NCBI RefSeq assembly: GCF_017254835.1
Contig: NZ_JAFKCW010000004.1
Coordinates: forward strand, 636,041-700,040
DNA from: Algoriphagus aestuariicola
GTDB taxonomy: Bacteria; Bacteroidota; Bacteroidia; Cytophagales; Cyclobacteriaceae
Direction of reading: 5' to 3'
Length of the DNA stretch: 64,000 nt
Part shown: one piece after another, positions 55,382-63,881 of the stretch
Position numbering within the stretch: position 1 is the stretch's first letter
Layout: each line of letters starts with the position of its first letter
The notes under the pieces: model-generated
Told to the model about the DNA's origin: nothing
Database searches by the model: none
The model's input: the letters and a program-made list of their open reading frames with translations, nothing else
Translations under genes and position numbers: made by a program

Positions 55382-55531
55382 CGGTCTTGGGTTTGAGGGG
55401 ACTGGTGCCTTAAATTACGAAAAGCCATTTCTTTGGCAAGACGAATTTAAAGACGATCCTAACTTAATTGGAAGCAGTCAAAAAAGGCCGTTGATATTGA
55501 AATACTGAATTTTTAAAAAAGCAGTCTGAAA

Positions 55532-55819
55532 TCACTGATTGTAAAGCGCCACCAATTCGGGGATTTTGTTGTCAAATTCTTTTTTTAGAATTCGATTCAT
55601 CAATTCTGGATTATCAGCAAAAAGAAGTGAGATTTCTTCGCGTTGTTTCATGGCGTTCCAGATTCCCAAAAAATTATTGCCGTCCTTGGAAAGGATGTAA
55701 CGATCCCTTTCATAAAAAATATACGTATCCACGATCAAACTTCGATGCGCATAAAGGGTTTTCGGACATGGGTAGGTCGGATTGCCATTCCAAGGAAAAA
55801 AATCAAGTTGACTCTTTTT
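55532..55819 (-). pseudogene. Truncated orphan reading frame
   Basis: The C-terminal part is an open frame whose first ATG gives 68 residues (MIVDTYIFYERDRYILSKDG at its start, FDNKIPELVALYNQ at its end). The frame stays open 27 codons further upstream (FFPWNGNPTYPCPKTLY) without an ATG until a stop at 55820-55822. The composition looks coding and the end is well formed, which suggests the 3' part of a lost larger gene. Family not recognised; it could alternatively be a genuine small protein starting at 55738. Confidence 0.4.
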
Positions 55820-55878
55820 CTAGGAATTCCTATTCACATATGAATTTTACTTCACCCGACATCGGTCATCCGACAGTA

Positions 55879-56952
55879 CTAGAATTTCACCCCAAACCGT
55901 TCTCCCAATTCTGTCAGATCCTTCACCACTGGATCGAGCAAAGGAATTCCTTCCTTCATTCGGATGGCTTCTAGTTCGCGTTCGGGATCGCCTGGGATCA
56001 GGACTTTTTCGTTCCCCGGGGTAGTTTCGGCTGAACGGAATCTCTCGATCCAGTTGTCCATGTGGGATTTGAATTCATCTGCAGGGCGGAAGGCATCCAC
56101 CCGCATAGCTCCGAAAAAGTGACCGATTCCCTCGCCGACCAGATTTGGAAGCGGATCGAGAAATGCGACAAAAGGCGGAACCCAAGGGCCGTAGTTGGCA
56201 CCAGAGAGAACTGCTGAGAAAATATCCACGATCGCTCCCAGCGCATAGCCTTTGTGCGAACCATGCTCACGATCTCCGCCAAGAGGTAGCAAAGCCCCAC
56301 CGTCTTTTACACCATTTGCCGAGGTGGTCGGGCTGCCGTCTTTGTCCTGCACCCAGCCTGTTGGAGTATCGAGTCCTTTTCGTTGTAGAATTTCCAGTTT
56401 TCCATTGGCAGCTGTGGTCGTTGCCATATCAGCCACGAAGGGAGGTTGGTTTTTGGCTGGGATTGCCACTGAGATGGGATTAGTGCCGAGCAATCGTTCT
56501 CTGGAAAAAGTCGGAGCGACCAAAGGACTTGCATTCGTCAAAGAAATACCGATCATGTCATGCTCCAAGGCCATCATCGAGTGATAGCCAGCAATTCCGT
56601 AGTGGTTGGAGTTTTTTACGGATACCCAGCCGGTGCCCACGTTTTTGGCTTTTTCGATCGCCACTTTCATGGCGAAAGGAGCTACAACTAAACCCAATCC
56701 GCTGTCCCCATCTACTACCGCCGTAGATGGAGTTTCGTAGGAGACGTGGACATTTGGTTTGGCATTGATTCTACCTTTTTCCCACAATCTCACATAACCT
56801 GAAAGTCTCGCTACGCCATGACTGTCCACTCCACGGAGATCCGCCGAAAGCAATACGTCCGTGCCGATCTTGGCGTCAACCTCTGGACACCCTATCTTGA
56901 CAAGCATCCCGTAAGTGAATCTATGGAGTTGTTCGTAGGAGAAAGTTTGCAT
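55879..56952 (-). CDS. Ldh-family (malate/L-lactate-type) dehydrogenase
   Basis: 357-residue NAD(P)-dependent oxidoreductase of the type II malate/L-lactate dehydrogenase (YlbC/ComC) family, not the classical Rossmann type. Motifs: SADLRGVDSHGVARLSGYVR near the N-terminus, GTGWVSVKNSNHYGIAGYHS with the catalytic His, LLGTNPISVAIPAKNQPPFV and GSHKGYALGAIVDIFSAVLS. Substrate is a 2-hydroxyacid or ureidoglycolate-type compound, unsure. A -7 box (TATCTTTG) lies 30 bases upstream of the start. Stands alone. Confidence 0.9.
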   Translation of the reverse strand: MQTFSYEQLHRFTYGMLVKIGCPEVDAKIGTDVLLSADLRGVDSHGVARLSGYVRLWEKGRINAKPNVHVSYETPSTAVVDGDSGLGLVVAPFAMKVAIEKAKNVGTGWVSVKNSNHYGIAGYHSMMALEHDMIGISLTNASPLVAPTFSRERLLGTNPISVAIPAKNQPPFVADMATTTAANGKLEILQRKGLDTPTGWVQDKDGSPTTSANGVKDGGALLPLGGDREHGSHKGYALGAIVDIFSAVLSGANYGPWVPPFVAFLDPLPNLVGEGIGHFFGAMRVDAFRPADEFKSHMDNWIERFRSAETTPGNEKVLIPGDPERELEAIRMKEGIPLLDPVVKDLTELGERFGVKF

Positions 56953-56980
56953 AAAAGGGAGGAAATGGTTTGAATTCCGG

Positions 56981-56988
56981 CAAAGATA
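56981..56988 (-). promoter_or_regulatory. Putative -7 element for the Ldh-family gene
   Basis: Minus-strand TATCTTTG matches TAnnTTTG, 29 bases before the start. The -33 box is not clear. Confidence 0.5.
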
Positions 56989-57074
56989 AGATCCAGCCCC
57001 GAAGGATCAGTGTTTGGTTTTAGCAAAGTGGAGAAGCGAACGCAAAGCGCGAGTAGTAAGAGATTCTACTCAAA

Positions 57075-58010
57075 CTACACTTTGCCGGCAAGCAATCGGG
57101 AGACTGCGCCTTCTTTCAAAGAGTAAAATGAGCAGACGATAGCTTCTACGGGCACGTAGCGCAGGATGAACTCTATGAGGCAGCTGGCTACCACGATCAT
57201 GTCCACGCGCATGGCGATCATTCCAGGGATTTTTAGGCGCTCCTCCCGGTTCTTTGATTTTAACATTTCGAAAATGTGTTCGAAGTCCTCGGTGGGAAGC
57301 TCAAACACATGCTGGCCGGTGAGTTTGCACTGGAGCATGGACTCGTAATAGATGTCAGTGAGCGTGTCAAAAGTCCCTGAAGCTCCCACCAGTCCGGTTG
57401 GTTTGTATTTCTGAATAGCTTCGATCAATGGCTGAAGTTTTTCAAGGCAGTACATTTCCAGCTTGTCCACTTCCTCCGGCAAAATCGGGTCATGGTAGTG
57501 GAAAGCATCCAAAAGTCGCTGGCCTCCGATCTCAAAACTCCTTTTCCAGAATACCTCCTGTGAAGTTCCGATGATAAATTCCACCGAGCCCCCGCCGATG
57601 TCCATCATCAGATTGGTGTGTCCATTAAGTGAGCCGGAAAGATTGATTCCCTCATAGATCAGCTGGGCTTCTTCGTCTCCCGAGATCACATTGACGTGGA
57701 TTCCCAAATCGTCCTTCACTTTGGATACGAACTCGTGGCCGTTTTCCGCATTGCGGACCGCAGAGGTAGCAAAAGCAAAAACCTGATCGATGTGTTCGCC
57801 ATCAATCAGGTTTTTGAAATGTTTTAAGGTATGGAATGCTCTTTTTTGGGCGTCAGGGGCGATATGGTTTTGGTTGATTCCTCCCTGCCCGAGCTTAACC
57901 GGAATTTTCTCCTTATAGATAGTCCTAAAACCCACCCCATTCAGCTCCACCAATAACAAGTGAAATGTATTGGTTCCCATGTCTATCACAGCGGCTTTTC
58001 GGATACTCAT
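57075..58010 (-). CDS. Ppx/GppA-family exopolyphosphatase/guanosine phosphatase
   Basis: 311 residues with the ASKHA (actin-like) fold. N-terminal phosphate-1 loop IDMGTNTFHLLLVELN, central phosphate-2 loop LMMDIGGGSVEFIIG, FATSAVRNAENGHEFV and GQRLLDAFHYHDP. Short version, like Bacteroidota Ppx1, lacking the extra helical domains of E. coli Ppx (513 residues). It hydrolyses polyphosphate or pppGpp; which one is not evident. A promoter (TTG-18-TATATTCG) lies just upstream. Confidence 0.92.
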   Translation of the reverse strand: MSIRKAAVIDMGTNTFHLLLVELNGVGFRTIYKEKIPVKLGQGGINQNHIAPDAQKRAFHTLKHFKNLIDGEHIDQVFAFATSAVRNAENGHEFVSKVKDDLGIHVNVISGDEEAQLIYEGINLSGSLNGHTNLMMDIGGGSVEFIIGTSQEVFWKRSFEIGGQRLLDAFHYHDPILPEEVDKLEMYCLEKLQPLIEAIQKYKPTGLVGASGTFDTLTDIYYESMLQCKLTGQHVFELPTEDFEHIFEMLKSKNREERLKIPGMIAMRVDMIVVASCLIEFILRYVPVEAIVCSFYSLKEGAVSRLLAGKV

Positions 58011-58033
58011 AATCTGCCAAAATTTTGGATGGG

Positions 58034-58062
58034 CGAATATAGAAAGTTTTTGATAGGTACAA
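58034..58062 (-). promoter_or_regulatory. Promoter of the Ppx/GppA gene
   Basis: Minus strand: TTG (58062-58060), 18 bases, TATATTCG (58041-58034), one mismatch from TAnnTTTG; 24 bases before the start codon. Confidence 0.6.
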
Positions 58063-58239
58063 TTTTAGTGCGAAAGTTTACCATCGAGATTTTTGTCCAA
58101 CGGCAAGTAAGGCCTTGAATGGACGCGAGCCTGAGACTGAAACGGGTGAACTTGGATGGGATCAAGTGGATTTGACGTGATCCAAGCATCGAAAGTTCGA
58201 TTAGGAGAACTTTTCCGGCTTTCAATTCCAGCTTCGGTT

Positions 58240-58247
58240 TATATTTG
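58240..58247 (+). promoter_or_regulatory. Putative -7 element for the carboxylase gene
   Basis: TATATTTG matches TAnnTTTG; transcription from about 58253 leaves a short leader before the ATG at 58268. No clear -33 TTG. Confidence 0.45.
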
Positions 58248-58267
58248 GTCAGGATAAAAAATCTACG

Positions 58268-59848
58268 ATGGCTGAACTGAACAAACCCATTGCCTTGCCC
58301 GACAACGCGGAGAAATTTGACCTGCTTCGAAAAAAGAACGCTGAGGCTAAAAAAGGCGGGGGAGAGACCCGAATCGCCTCACAGCATAAGAAGGGGAAGC
58401 TTTCCGCCCGCGAACGCGTGGAATTGCTGATGGATCAGGGGACTTTTGAGGAGATCGACCGCTTCGTGACACACCGTTCCAAGGACTTCGGTCTGGACAA
58501 AGAGCATTACCTCGGAGACGGGGTGATCACGGGGTATGGAGAGATCAACGGCAGGTTGGTTTATGTTTTTTCACAGGATTTCACGGTTTTCGGAGGGTCA
58601 CTTTCGGAGACCCATGCCGAGAAAATCTGCAAAATCATGGACATGGCCATGAAAAACGGCGCACCTGTCATAGGATTAAACGACTCTGGTGGCGCAAGAA
58701 TCCAGGAAGGCGTAAGCTCGCTGGGTGGCTATGCTGATATTTTTTACAGGAATACGCTGGCCTCTGGGGTGATTCCACAGATATCGGCGATCATGGGACC
58801 CTGCGCCGGCGGAGCGGTATATTCTCCGGCGATTACGGATTTTATCTTGATGGTCGAAAACACCTCCTATATGTTTGTGACAGGTCCAAATGTGGTAAAG
58901 ACAGTCACCCAGGAGTCCGTTTCAGCGGAAGAATTGGGCGGTGCGTCTACCCACAGTACCAAGTCGGGAGTAACTCATTTTGCCTGTGCCAATGAGCTGG
59001 AAGCAATCAAACATATCAAGCGCCTTCTCGGCTACCTGCCACAAAACTGTGAAGACCAAGCTCCCATTTATCCCTACGAGCTGAAAAAGGACGAAACTCG
59101 TCCGGTACTTGATTCCCTCATTCCCGAAAACCCCAACCATCCCTACGATATGAGGGATGTGGTCCGCGGAATAATCGACGAGGATTCGTTTCTTGAGGTT
59201 CATGAAAATTACGCGGACAATATTGTAGTGGGATTTGGAAGGATAGCAGGTCGTAGCATTGGGATAGTAGGCAACCAGCCCCAATCTATGGCCGGTGTGT
59301 TGGACAACAACGCCTCCGTCAAGGCAGCTCGATTTGTGAGATTTTGCGACAGTTTCAATGTGCCCTTGTTGGTCTTGGTAGATGTGCCGGGCTTCCTGCC
59401 GGGGACGGATCAGGAATGGAATGGAATCATCAGCAATGGGGCCAAACTTCTCTATGCATTTTCAGAGGCAACCGTTCCGAGGATTACAGTCATCACGCGA
59501 AAGGCTTACGGTGGAGCCTATGATGTGATGAATTCCAAGCATATCGGAGCTGACTTGAACTATGCTTGGCCGACGGCTGAAATAGCCGTAATGGGGGCCA
59601 AAGGCGCCGCGGAAATCATCTTCAAAAAGGAAATCGCAGAAGCTGAAGACCCAGAAGGGAAGCTACAGGAAAAAGTAGATGACTACACCGCGAAGTTTGC
59701 CCATCCCTATAGAGCTGCCGCGAGGGGTTTTATCGATGAAGTGATTTTCCCCTCTGAAACGCGAACCAAACTCATCAAAGCATTTAAAATGCTCGAAAAC
59801 AAGGTGGATAAGCTACCGAGGAAAAAACACGGGAACATTCCACTTTAA
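58268..59848 (+). CDS. Acyl-CoA carboxylase carboxyltransferase (beta) subunit
   Basis: 526-residue carboxyltransferase of the propionyl-/methylmalonyl-CoA type. Motifs: [72 protein letters not shown], and [40 protein letters not shown], all standard for PccB/MmdA. It transfers CO2 from biotin to acyl-CoA (propionyl-CoA probably). The biotin carboxylase/carrier gene is not in the window. No operon partner is close; the M42 peptidase follows 38 bases later on the same strand. Confidence 0.93.
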   Translation: MAELNKPIALPDNAEKFDLLRKKNAEAKKGGGETRIASQHKKGKLSARERVELLMDQGTFEEIDRFVTHRSKDFGLDKEHYLGDGVITGYGEINGRLVYVFSQDFTVFGGSLSETHAEKICKIMDMAMKNGAPVIGLNDSGGARIQEGVSSLGGYADIFYRNTLASGVIPQISAIMGPCAGGAVYSPAITDFILMVENTSYMFVTGPNVVKTVTQESVSAEELGGASTHSTKSGVTHFACANELEAIKHIKRLLGYLPQNCEDQAPIYPYELKKDETRPVLDSLIPENPNHPYDMRDVVRGIIDEDSFLEVHENYADNIVVGFGRIAGRSIGIVGNQPQSMAGVLDNNASVKAARFVRFCDSFNVPLLVLVDVPGFLPGTDQEWNGIISNGAKLLYAFSEATVPRITVITRKAYGGAYDVMNSKHIGADLNYAWPTAEIAVMGAKGAAEIIFKKEIAEAEDPEGKLQEKVDDYTAKFAHPYRAAARGFIDEVIFPSETRTKLIKAFKMLENKVDKLPRKKHGNIPL

Positions 59849-59886
59849 TTCTTTATTATTCGATTTAAAATTCTTCAATAAAACAC

Positions 59887-60951
59887 GTGGACTCTATTTC
59901 TTTTCTCAACAAATATCTCAACAACGCCTCACCAACCGGTTTTGAGGCATCCGGTCAGCAGATCTGGCTGGATTATATCCGACCCTTTGTGGACACTTAT
60001 TTTACAGACAACTACGGAACGGCTGTGGGTGTGATCAATCCAGAGGCAGAATACAAAGTAGTCATAGAAGCGCACGCGGATGAGATCAGCTGGTTTGTGA
60101 ATTACATCAAGGACGACGGGTATATCTATGTCCGTCGAAATGGGGGTTCCGATCACATGATTGCGCCATCCATGAGGGTCAACATCCACACGGACAAAGG
60201 AATTATACCGGGAGTATTTGGCTGGCCGGCAATCCACGTCAGAAAAGAAGGCAAGGAGGACGCGCCAACCTTGGACAACATATTCATCGATGTAGGAGCC
60301 CGTTCTAAAGCCGAAGTGGAGGAAATGGGCATCCATGTGGGATGCGTCATCACGTTCAAAGACGAATTGATCGAATTAAACGGGAAGTTTTGGTCTGGAC
60401 GTGCCTTGGACAATCGAATCGGAGGCTATATGATCGCGGAGGTTGCCCACAAGTTGAAGGAGTCGGGAATCAAGCTTCCTTTCGGAATCTATATAGTCAA
60501 CGCTGTCCAGGAGGAGATCGGCCTTCGCGGCGCCGAGATGATCGCCCATAGGATCAAGCCAAACATTGCCATTATCACGGATGTTTGTCATGATACGACC
60601 GCTCCTTTATATAATAAGGTGACCAGCGGTGACCAAACTGCAGGGAAGGGGCCGGTCTTGACCTACGGTGCGTCAGTCCACAAAAAGCTTTTGGATCTCA
60701 TCATCGATACAGCGAGGAAAAAAGAAATTCCTTTCCAAAGGGCCGCTGCTTCCAGGAGCACTGGAACGGACACCGACGCTTTTGCCTATTCCAATGAGGG
60801 AGTGCCGTCAGCTTTGATATCGCTACCGCTTAAGTACATGCATACTACTGTGGAGACAGCCAGCAAGGACGACATCGAGCAGGTGATCAGTTTGATGTAT
60901 GAGTTTTTGATTGGGTTTGATCCGGCCTATGATTTCAGATATATAATATAG
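59887..60951 (+). CDS. M42-family metallopeptidase (glutamyl aminopeptidase/endoglucanase M type)
   Basis: 354 residues, GTG start at 59887. Dinuclear zinc aminopeptidase of the tetrahedral TET/M42 type. Metal and catalytic positions by motif: EAHADEISWFV (His/Asp), GRALDNRIGGYM (bridging Asp), VNAVQEEIGLRGAEMIAHRI (catalytic Glu pair), IITDVCHDTTAP (Asp) and KYMHTTVETASKDD (His). No signal; cytoplasmic. It follows the carboxylase by 38 bases and could be co-transcribed. A repeat-like inverted pair follows the stop. Confidence 0.93.
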   Translation: MDSISFLNKYLNNASPTGFEASGQQIWLDYIRPFVDTYFTDNYGTAVGVINPEAEYKVVIEAHADEISWFVNYIKDDGYIYVRRNGGSDHMIAPSMRVNIHTDKGIIPGVFGWPAIHVRKEGKEDAPTLDNIFIDVGARSKAEVEEMGIHVGCVITFKDELIELNGKFWSGRALDNRIGGYMIAEVAHKLKESGIKLPFGIYIVNAVQEEIGLRGAEMIAHRIKPNIAIITDVCHDTTAPLYNKVTSGDQTAGKGPVLTYGASVHKKLLDLIIDTARKKEIPFQRAAASRSTGTDTDAFAYSNEGVPSALISLPLKYMHTTVETASKDDIEQVISLMYEFLIGFDPAYDFRYII

Positions 60952-60953
60952 GG

Positions 60954-60999
60954 TATTAGCCCATAGCCCATAGTCGATTGCTTTGGTCTATGGCTAATA
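60954..60999. repeat. Imperfect inverted repeat with TAGCCCA units
   Basis: TATTAGCC-c-ATAG on the left pairs with CTATGGCTAATA on the right with one bulged base. The left arm includes two copies of TAGCCCA. It sits between the M42 gene and the binding protein gene; no T run. Repeat or hairpin function unknown. Confidence 0.55.
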
Positions 61000-61011
61000 G
61001 CCGGATACAAC

Positions 61012-61770
61012 ATGTTTTTTACTGATCATCTCCATCGATCCATTCACATTCCTTGCCCTCCGCAAAGGATTATTTCTTTGGTGCCGTCTCAGACCGAATT
61101 GCTATTTGACTTGGGGCTGGAGGATAGGCTAGTCGGTGTGACCAAATTTTGCGTCCATCCAGATCATCTGAGGGCCGGCAAAACTGTCGTCGGAGGGACA
61201 AAAAACTATCGGTTCGATATAATTGAATCCTTGAAACCAGATTTGATAATCGGAAACAAAGAAGAAAACGATCACGAGGGGATTGAACAACTCTCATCAA
61301 AATATCCGGTGTGGATGAGCGATATCTATGATTTGGCGGATGCGCTGAGGATGATAAGGGACTTGGGTAGAATCACTGGAGTCGAGGACAGGGCCGAGGT
61401 AATCGTCGAAAGCATACGATCCTCCTTTGCCCAACCACTTGCTAAAAAGGGCCGCGCCGTGTATATGATTTGGGAAAACCCAAAAATGGTAGCTGGGAAA
61501 AATACATTTATCGATTCTTTGCTTGCTTTGGCTGGATTTGAAAATGTCGTTCAATCCGAGCGCTATCCTATCGTGGATAAGGAGGGCTTGCGTTCCTTGT
61601 CGCCGGAATACGTCCTGCTAAGCTCCGAACCCTTTCCTTTTGCGGAAAAACACAGGCTTCAAATCCAAAAAATACTTCCAGATGCAAAGATTCTATTGGT
61701 AGATGGGGAGATGTTTTCTTGGTACGGCAGTCGTCTGCTCCTTTCTATGGGATATTTCAAAAGATTATAA
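61012..61770 (+). CDS. BtuF-like (helical backbone metal receptor) binding protein without signal peptide
   Basis: 252 residues with the ABC class III binding-protein fold: PQRIISLVPSQTELLFDLGL, GVTKFCVHPDHLRAGKTVVG, SLKPDLIIGNKEENDHEGIE and KGRAVYMIWENPKMVAGKNT. The N-terminus (MFFTDHLHRSIHIPCPPQRI) has no hydrophobic segment or lipobox, so export is doubtful; a later start was checked and does not help. Members bind cobalamin or haem/siderophores. No permease or ATPase is nearby and no cobalamin riboswitch was seen upstream. Function in the cytoplasm is unclear. Confidence 0.82.
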   Translation: MFFTDHLHRSIHIPCPPQRIISLVPSQTELLFDLGLEDRLVGVTKFCVHPDHLRAGKTVVGGTKNYRFDIIESLKPDLIIGNKEENDHEGIEQLSSKYPVWMSDIYDLADALRMIRDLGRITGVEDRAEVIVESIRSSFAQPLAKKGRAVYMIWENPKMVAGKNTFIDSLLALAGFENVVQSERYPIVDKEGLRSLSPEYVLLSSEPFPFAEKHRLQIQKILPDAKILLVDGEMFSWYGSRLLLSMGYFKRL

Positions 61771-61991
61771 GAAAAGCCAGCCAAGGGATTTCGAATCCAC
61801 TTATAAAAATTAAACTTTCCTTCAAGGACTTTTATAAAAAAATCAATTAACTTTTGCGGGCTGTTCAGGTAGAGTCTTGGCAAGGAGACGAATTGCCAAT
61901 AATCTATTTTCAACTAAGCCCAAGCGTCAACTTTCCCAAAAATGGGTGGCCTTGAATTTTGTCAACCAGAAAAACACTATCTATTCATACT

Positions 61992-62756
61992 ATGAAAAAA
62001 AGTTCGATTGCCTTGGCCGCGATGCTGTCCATGGCTTGGGCTTGTAGCCCAAAAACCACCGACGAAACAGCGGAAGTCACCGAAGAGGTGGTAGTCGTGG
62101 CCGACAACACACTGACTGAAGAGGAAAAAGCCTCCGGCTGGATGCTTCTTTTTGACGGAACGTCCATGGATGGCTGGAGAGCCTTCAATGGAGATTCGAC
62201 TCCCGCCAACTGGATCATTGAAGATGGCGCGATGAAAGGATTGGGCGCTACCGGTGGGGAGGATTTTGGAGGCGATGTGGTATTCGGTCCCATGGAGTTT
62301 GAGGAATTTGAGATGGAGTTCACCTGGAAGATCTCGCCTGGAGGCAATAGCGGGGTGTTTTATCATGTTGTGGAGGATCCAAAATATAAGGCTCCCTACT
62401 ATACTGGACCTGAATATCAGGTGATTGACCAGCTGGGTTTTGCGCAGCCATTGGAAGACTGGCAATCCATCGGTGCTGATTATGCGATGTATGTTCCTGA
62501 CTACGAAGGTGTGGTAAAGCCAGCAGGTGAGTGGAATACGTCCAAGATCATCTTTTCCGAGCAGGGTTCGAGCTATTGGCTTAATGGGAAAAAGACCGTT
62601 GAGTTTGTTCCTTATTCCGAGGATTGGAATACCAGAAGGAATTCAGGCAAGTGGAATGATTTCCCAGATTACAAGATTGCGAAAAAAGGCCTGATTGCGC
62701 TTCAGGACCATGGAGATCCAGTTTGGTTCAAAAACATTAAAATAAGACCCCTATAA
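61992..62756 (+). CDS. DUF1080 (3-keto-disaccharide hydrolase family) lipoprotein
   Basis: 254 residues. ATG at 61992 gives a lipoprotein signal (SSIALAAMLSMAWAC) with Cys after AWA; an in-frame ATG at 61959 is too far from it. Then a short acidic linker and a concanavalin-like/DUF1080 jelly roll: WMLLFDGTSMDGWRAFNGDS, MEFEEFEMEFTWKISPGGNS, GVFYHVVEDPKYKAPYYTGP, EWNTSKIIFSEQGSSYWLNG. Family enzymes cleave 3-keto-glycosides made by oxidoreductases of the Gfo/Idh type. The second DUF1080 gene follows 11 bases later. Confidence 0.88.
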   Translation: MKKSSIALAAMLSMAWACSPKTTDETAEVTEEVVVVADNTLTEEEKASGWMLLFDGTSMDGWRAFNGDSTPANWIIEDGAMKGLGATGGEDFGGDVVFGPMEFEEFEMEFTWKISPGGNSGVFYHVVEDPKYKAPYYTGPEYQVIDQLGFAQPLEDWQSIGADYAMYVPDYEGVVKPAGEWNTSKIIFSEQGSSYWLNGKKTVEFVPYSEDWNTRRNSGKWNDFPDYKIAKKGLIALQDHGDPVWFKNIKIRPL

Positions 62757-62767
62757 AATAATCCTTT

Positions 62768-63364
62768 ATGAAAAAGTTAGTAATTGTCGGGCTTTTACTT
62801 TTGGTAGCCCAGGTAACCTTCGCCCAAAAGAAGAAAAAACTGTTTAACGGGAAAGATCTATCAGGTTGGGTAGTCTATGGAACGGAGAAATGGTATGTGG
62901 AAGATGGCCTGCTAATTTCGGAGAGTGGCCCGGACAAGGGATACGGATATTTGGGAACTGAGGAGAACTTTGAGGATTTTGAGATCAATTTGGAATTTAA
63001 GCAAGAGGCAAACGGAAATAGTGGCGTCTTTATCCGCTCGACAGTAGACGGAACTAAAGTCTCCGGCTGGCAAGTGGAGGTAGCTCCTCCAGGCCATGAT
63101 ACAGGAGGTATCTATGAGTCTTATGGAAGAGGTTGGCTGATCAAGCCAGATCCAGAAAAAGACAAAGCATTGAAATTCGGAGAGTGGAACAAAATGAAGA
63201 TCGTGGTCAAAGGAGATAACGTGACCTCTTATCTCAATGGAGTAGAGATGGTGAACTTTTCCGATCCAAAAATTGGAGAAGGAAAAGGCGGCGTTTTGCT
63301 TCAGATCCATGACGGTGGAGGGATTAAAGTATATTGGCGAAACATTGTTTTGAAAGAGCTTTAA
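62768..63364 (+). CDS. DUF1080 (3-keto-disaccharide hydrolase family) protein, copy 2
   Basis: 198 residues, Sec signal (LVIVGLLLLVAQVTFAQ) with no Cys at cleavage, so soluble periplasmic or secreted. One DUF1080 domain: KKLFNGKDLSGWVVYGTEKW, EDFEINLEFKQEANGNSGVF, IRSTVDGTKVSGWQVEVAPP, FGEWNKMKIVVKGDNVTSYL. Shorter than the upstream copy but the same fold; paralogs that probably arose before this locus formed, since overall similarity is low. Both belong to one transcript ended by the terminator at 63386. Confidence 0.88.
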   Translation: MKKLVIVGLLLLVAQVTFAQKKKKLFNGKDLSGWVVYGTEKWYVEDGLLISESGPDKGYGYLGTEENFEDFEINLEFKQEANGNSGVFIRSTVDGTKVSGWQVEVAPPGHDTGGIYESYGRGWLIKPDPEKDKALKFGEWNKMKIVVKGDNVTSYLNGVEMVNFSDPKIGEGKGGVLLQIHDGGGIKVYWRNIVLKEL

Positions 63365-63385
63365 GCATCAAAATATCCTACACTA

Positions 63386-63419
63386 AAGGCCCCATGAATT
63401 GAGTTCTCGGGGCCTTTTT
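63386..63419 (+). terminator. Terminator after the DUF1080 pair
   Basis: AAAGGCCCC/GGGGCCTTT stem with a 15-base loop, followed by five T. Confidence 0.85.
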
Positions 63420-63422
63420 ATT

Positions 63423-63649
63423 TGTTTCAATTTTTCCCGATCATTTCCAGGGACTTAGGGTTTTTGGTGTTTTTTTTCCGTCCTGGGTATTGTTGTGGAG
63501 GAAAAAAGGGGGATATTTGCACTCCCAATCGACGCGGACGGCGTCGGGGGGAGGTTGAAAGGCGGGAAGGGTTGGAATGCCGAAACGGTATAAGTTTCGG
63601 ATTTTCGGGAGAGGGGAAAAGAGTTGAAAAAATAATTTCCACTCACTTG
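63423..63649. other. Non-coding spacer before the rRNA operon
   Basis: No gene seen. It contains one hairpin, CCGAAAC/GTTTCGG (63580-63600) and purine-rich stretches. Reading frames here are short and lack starts or coding character. Confidence 0.6.
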
Positions 63650-63679
63650 TTGGAAAGAAAAAAACTTCACTTACCTTTG
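63650..63679 (+). promoter_or_regulatory. rRNA operon promoter
   Basis: TTG (63650-63652), 19 bases, TACCTTTG (63672-63679): an excellent Bacteroidota promoter. The 16S gene starts about 200 bases downstream, a normal leader length. Confidence 0.8.
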
Positions 63680-63781
63680 CAACCCTGTTCGAAAGGAACG
63701 GCGAAACACCAGAAGTGAAACAAACGGAAAGCGGGGCCCAAGGGCCGGTTTTTGACAAGCCTGCCGAATGCGGCGGGAGAA

Positions 63782-63792
63782 GTTCTTTGAAA
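63782..63792 (+). promoter_or_regulatory. boxA-like antitermination site in the rRNA leader
   Basis: GTTCTTTGAAA resembles the boxA site of rRNA leaders that binds NusB/S10. Its place about 90 bases before 16S fits. Confidence 0.55.
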
Positions 63793-63831
63793 TGTTGTAA
63801 GAGAGAAAAATAGCCTGAGAACAAGGGCGGG

Positions 63832-63864
63832 GGTTATCGTGAGGGCTTAGGCCGCATGATAACC
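63832..63864 (+). other. Leader hairpin before 16S rRNA
   Basis: GGTTATCGTG pairs with CATGATAACC (one G-T), with a GC-rich loop. It ends 17 bases before 16S and may be a processing stem. Confidence 0.55.
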
Positions 63865-63881
63865 GACAACAATGACAATTT

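Noticed and set aside
60952-61011. Cobalamin riboswitch upstream of the BtuF-like gene
   Set aside because: The gap is only 60 bases and holds an inverted repeat, without conserved riboswitch elements.
63423-63824. Several overlapping open frames before the rRNA gene
   Set aside because: They lie in the spacer and rRNA leader, lack coding composition and overlap the clear promoter.
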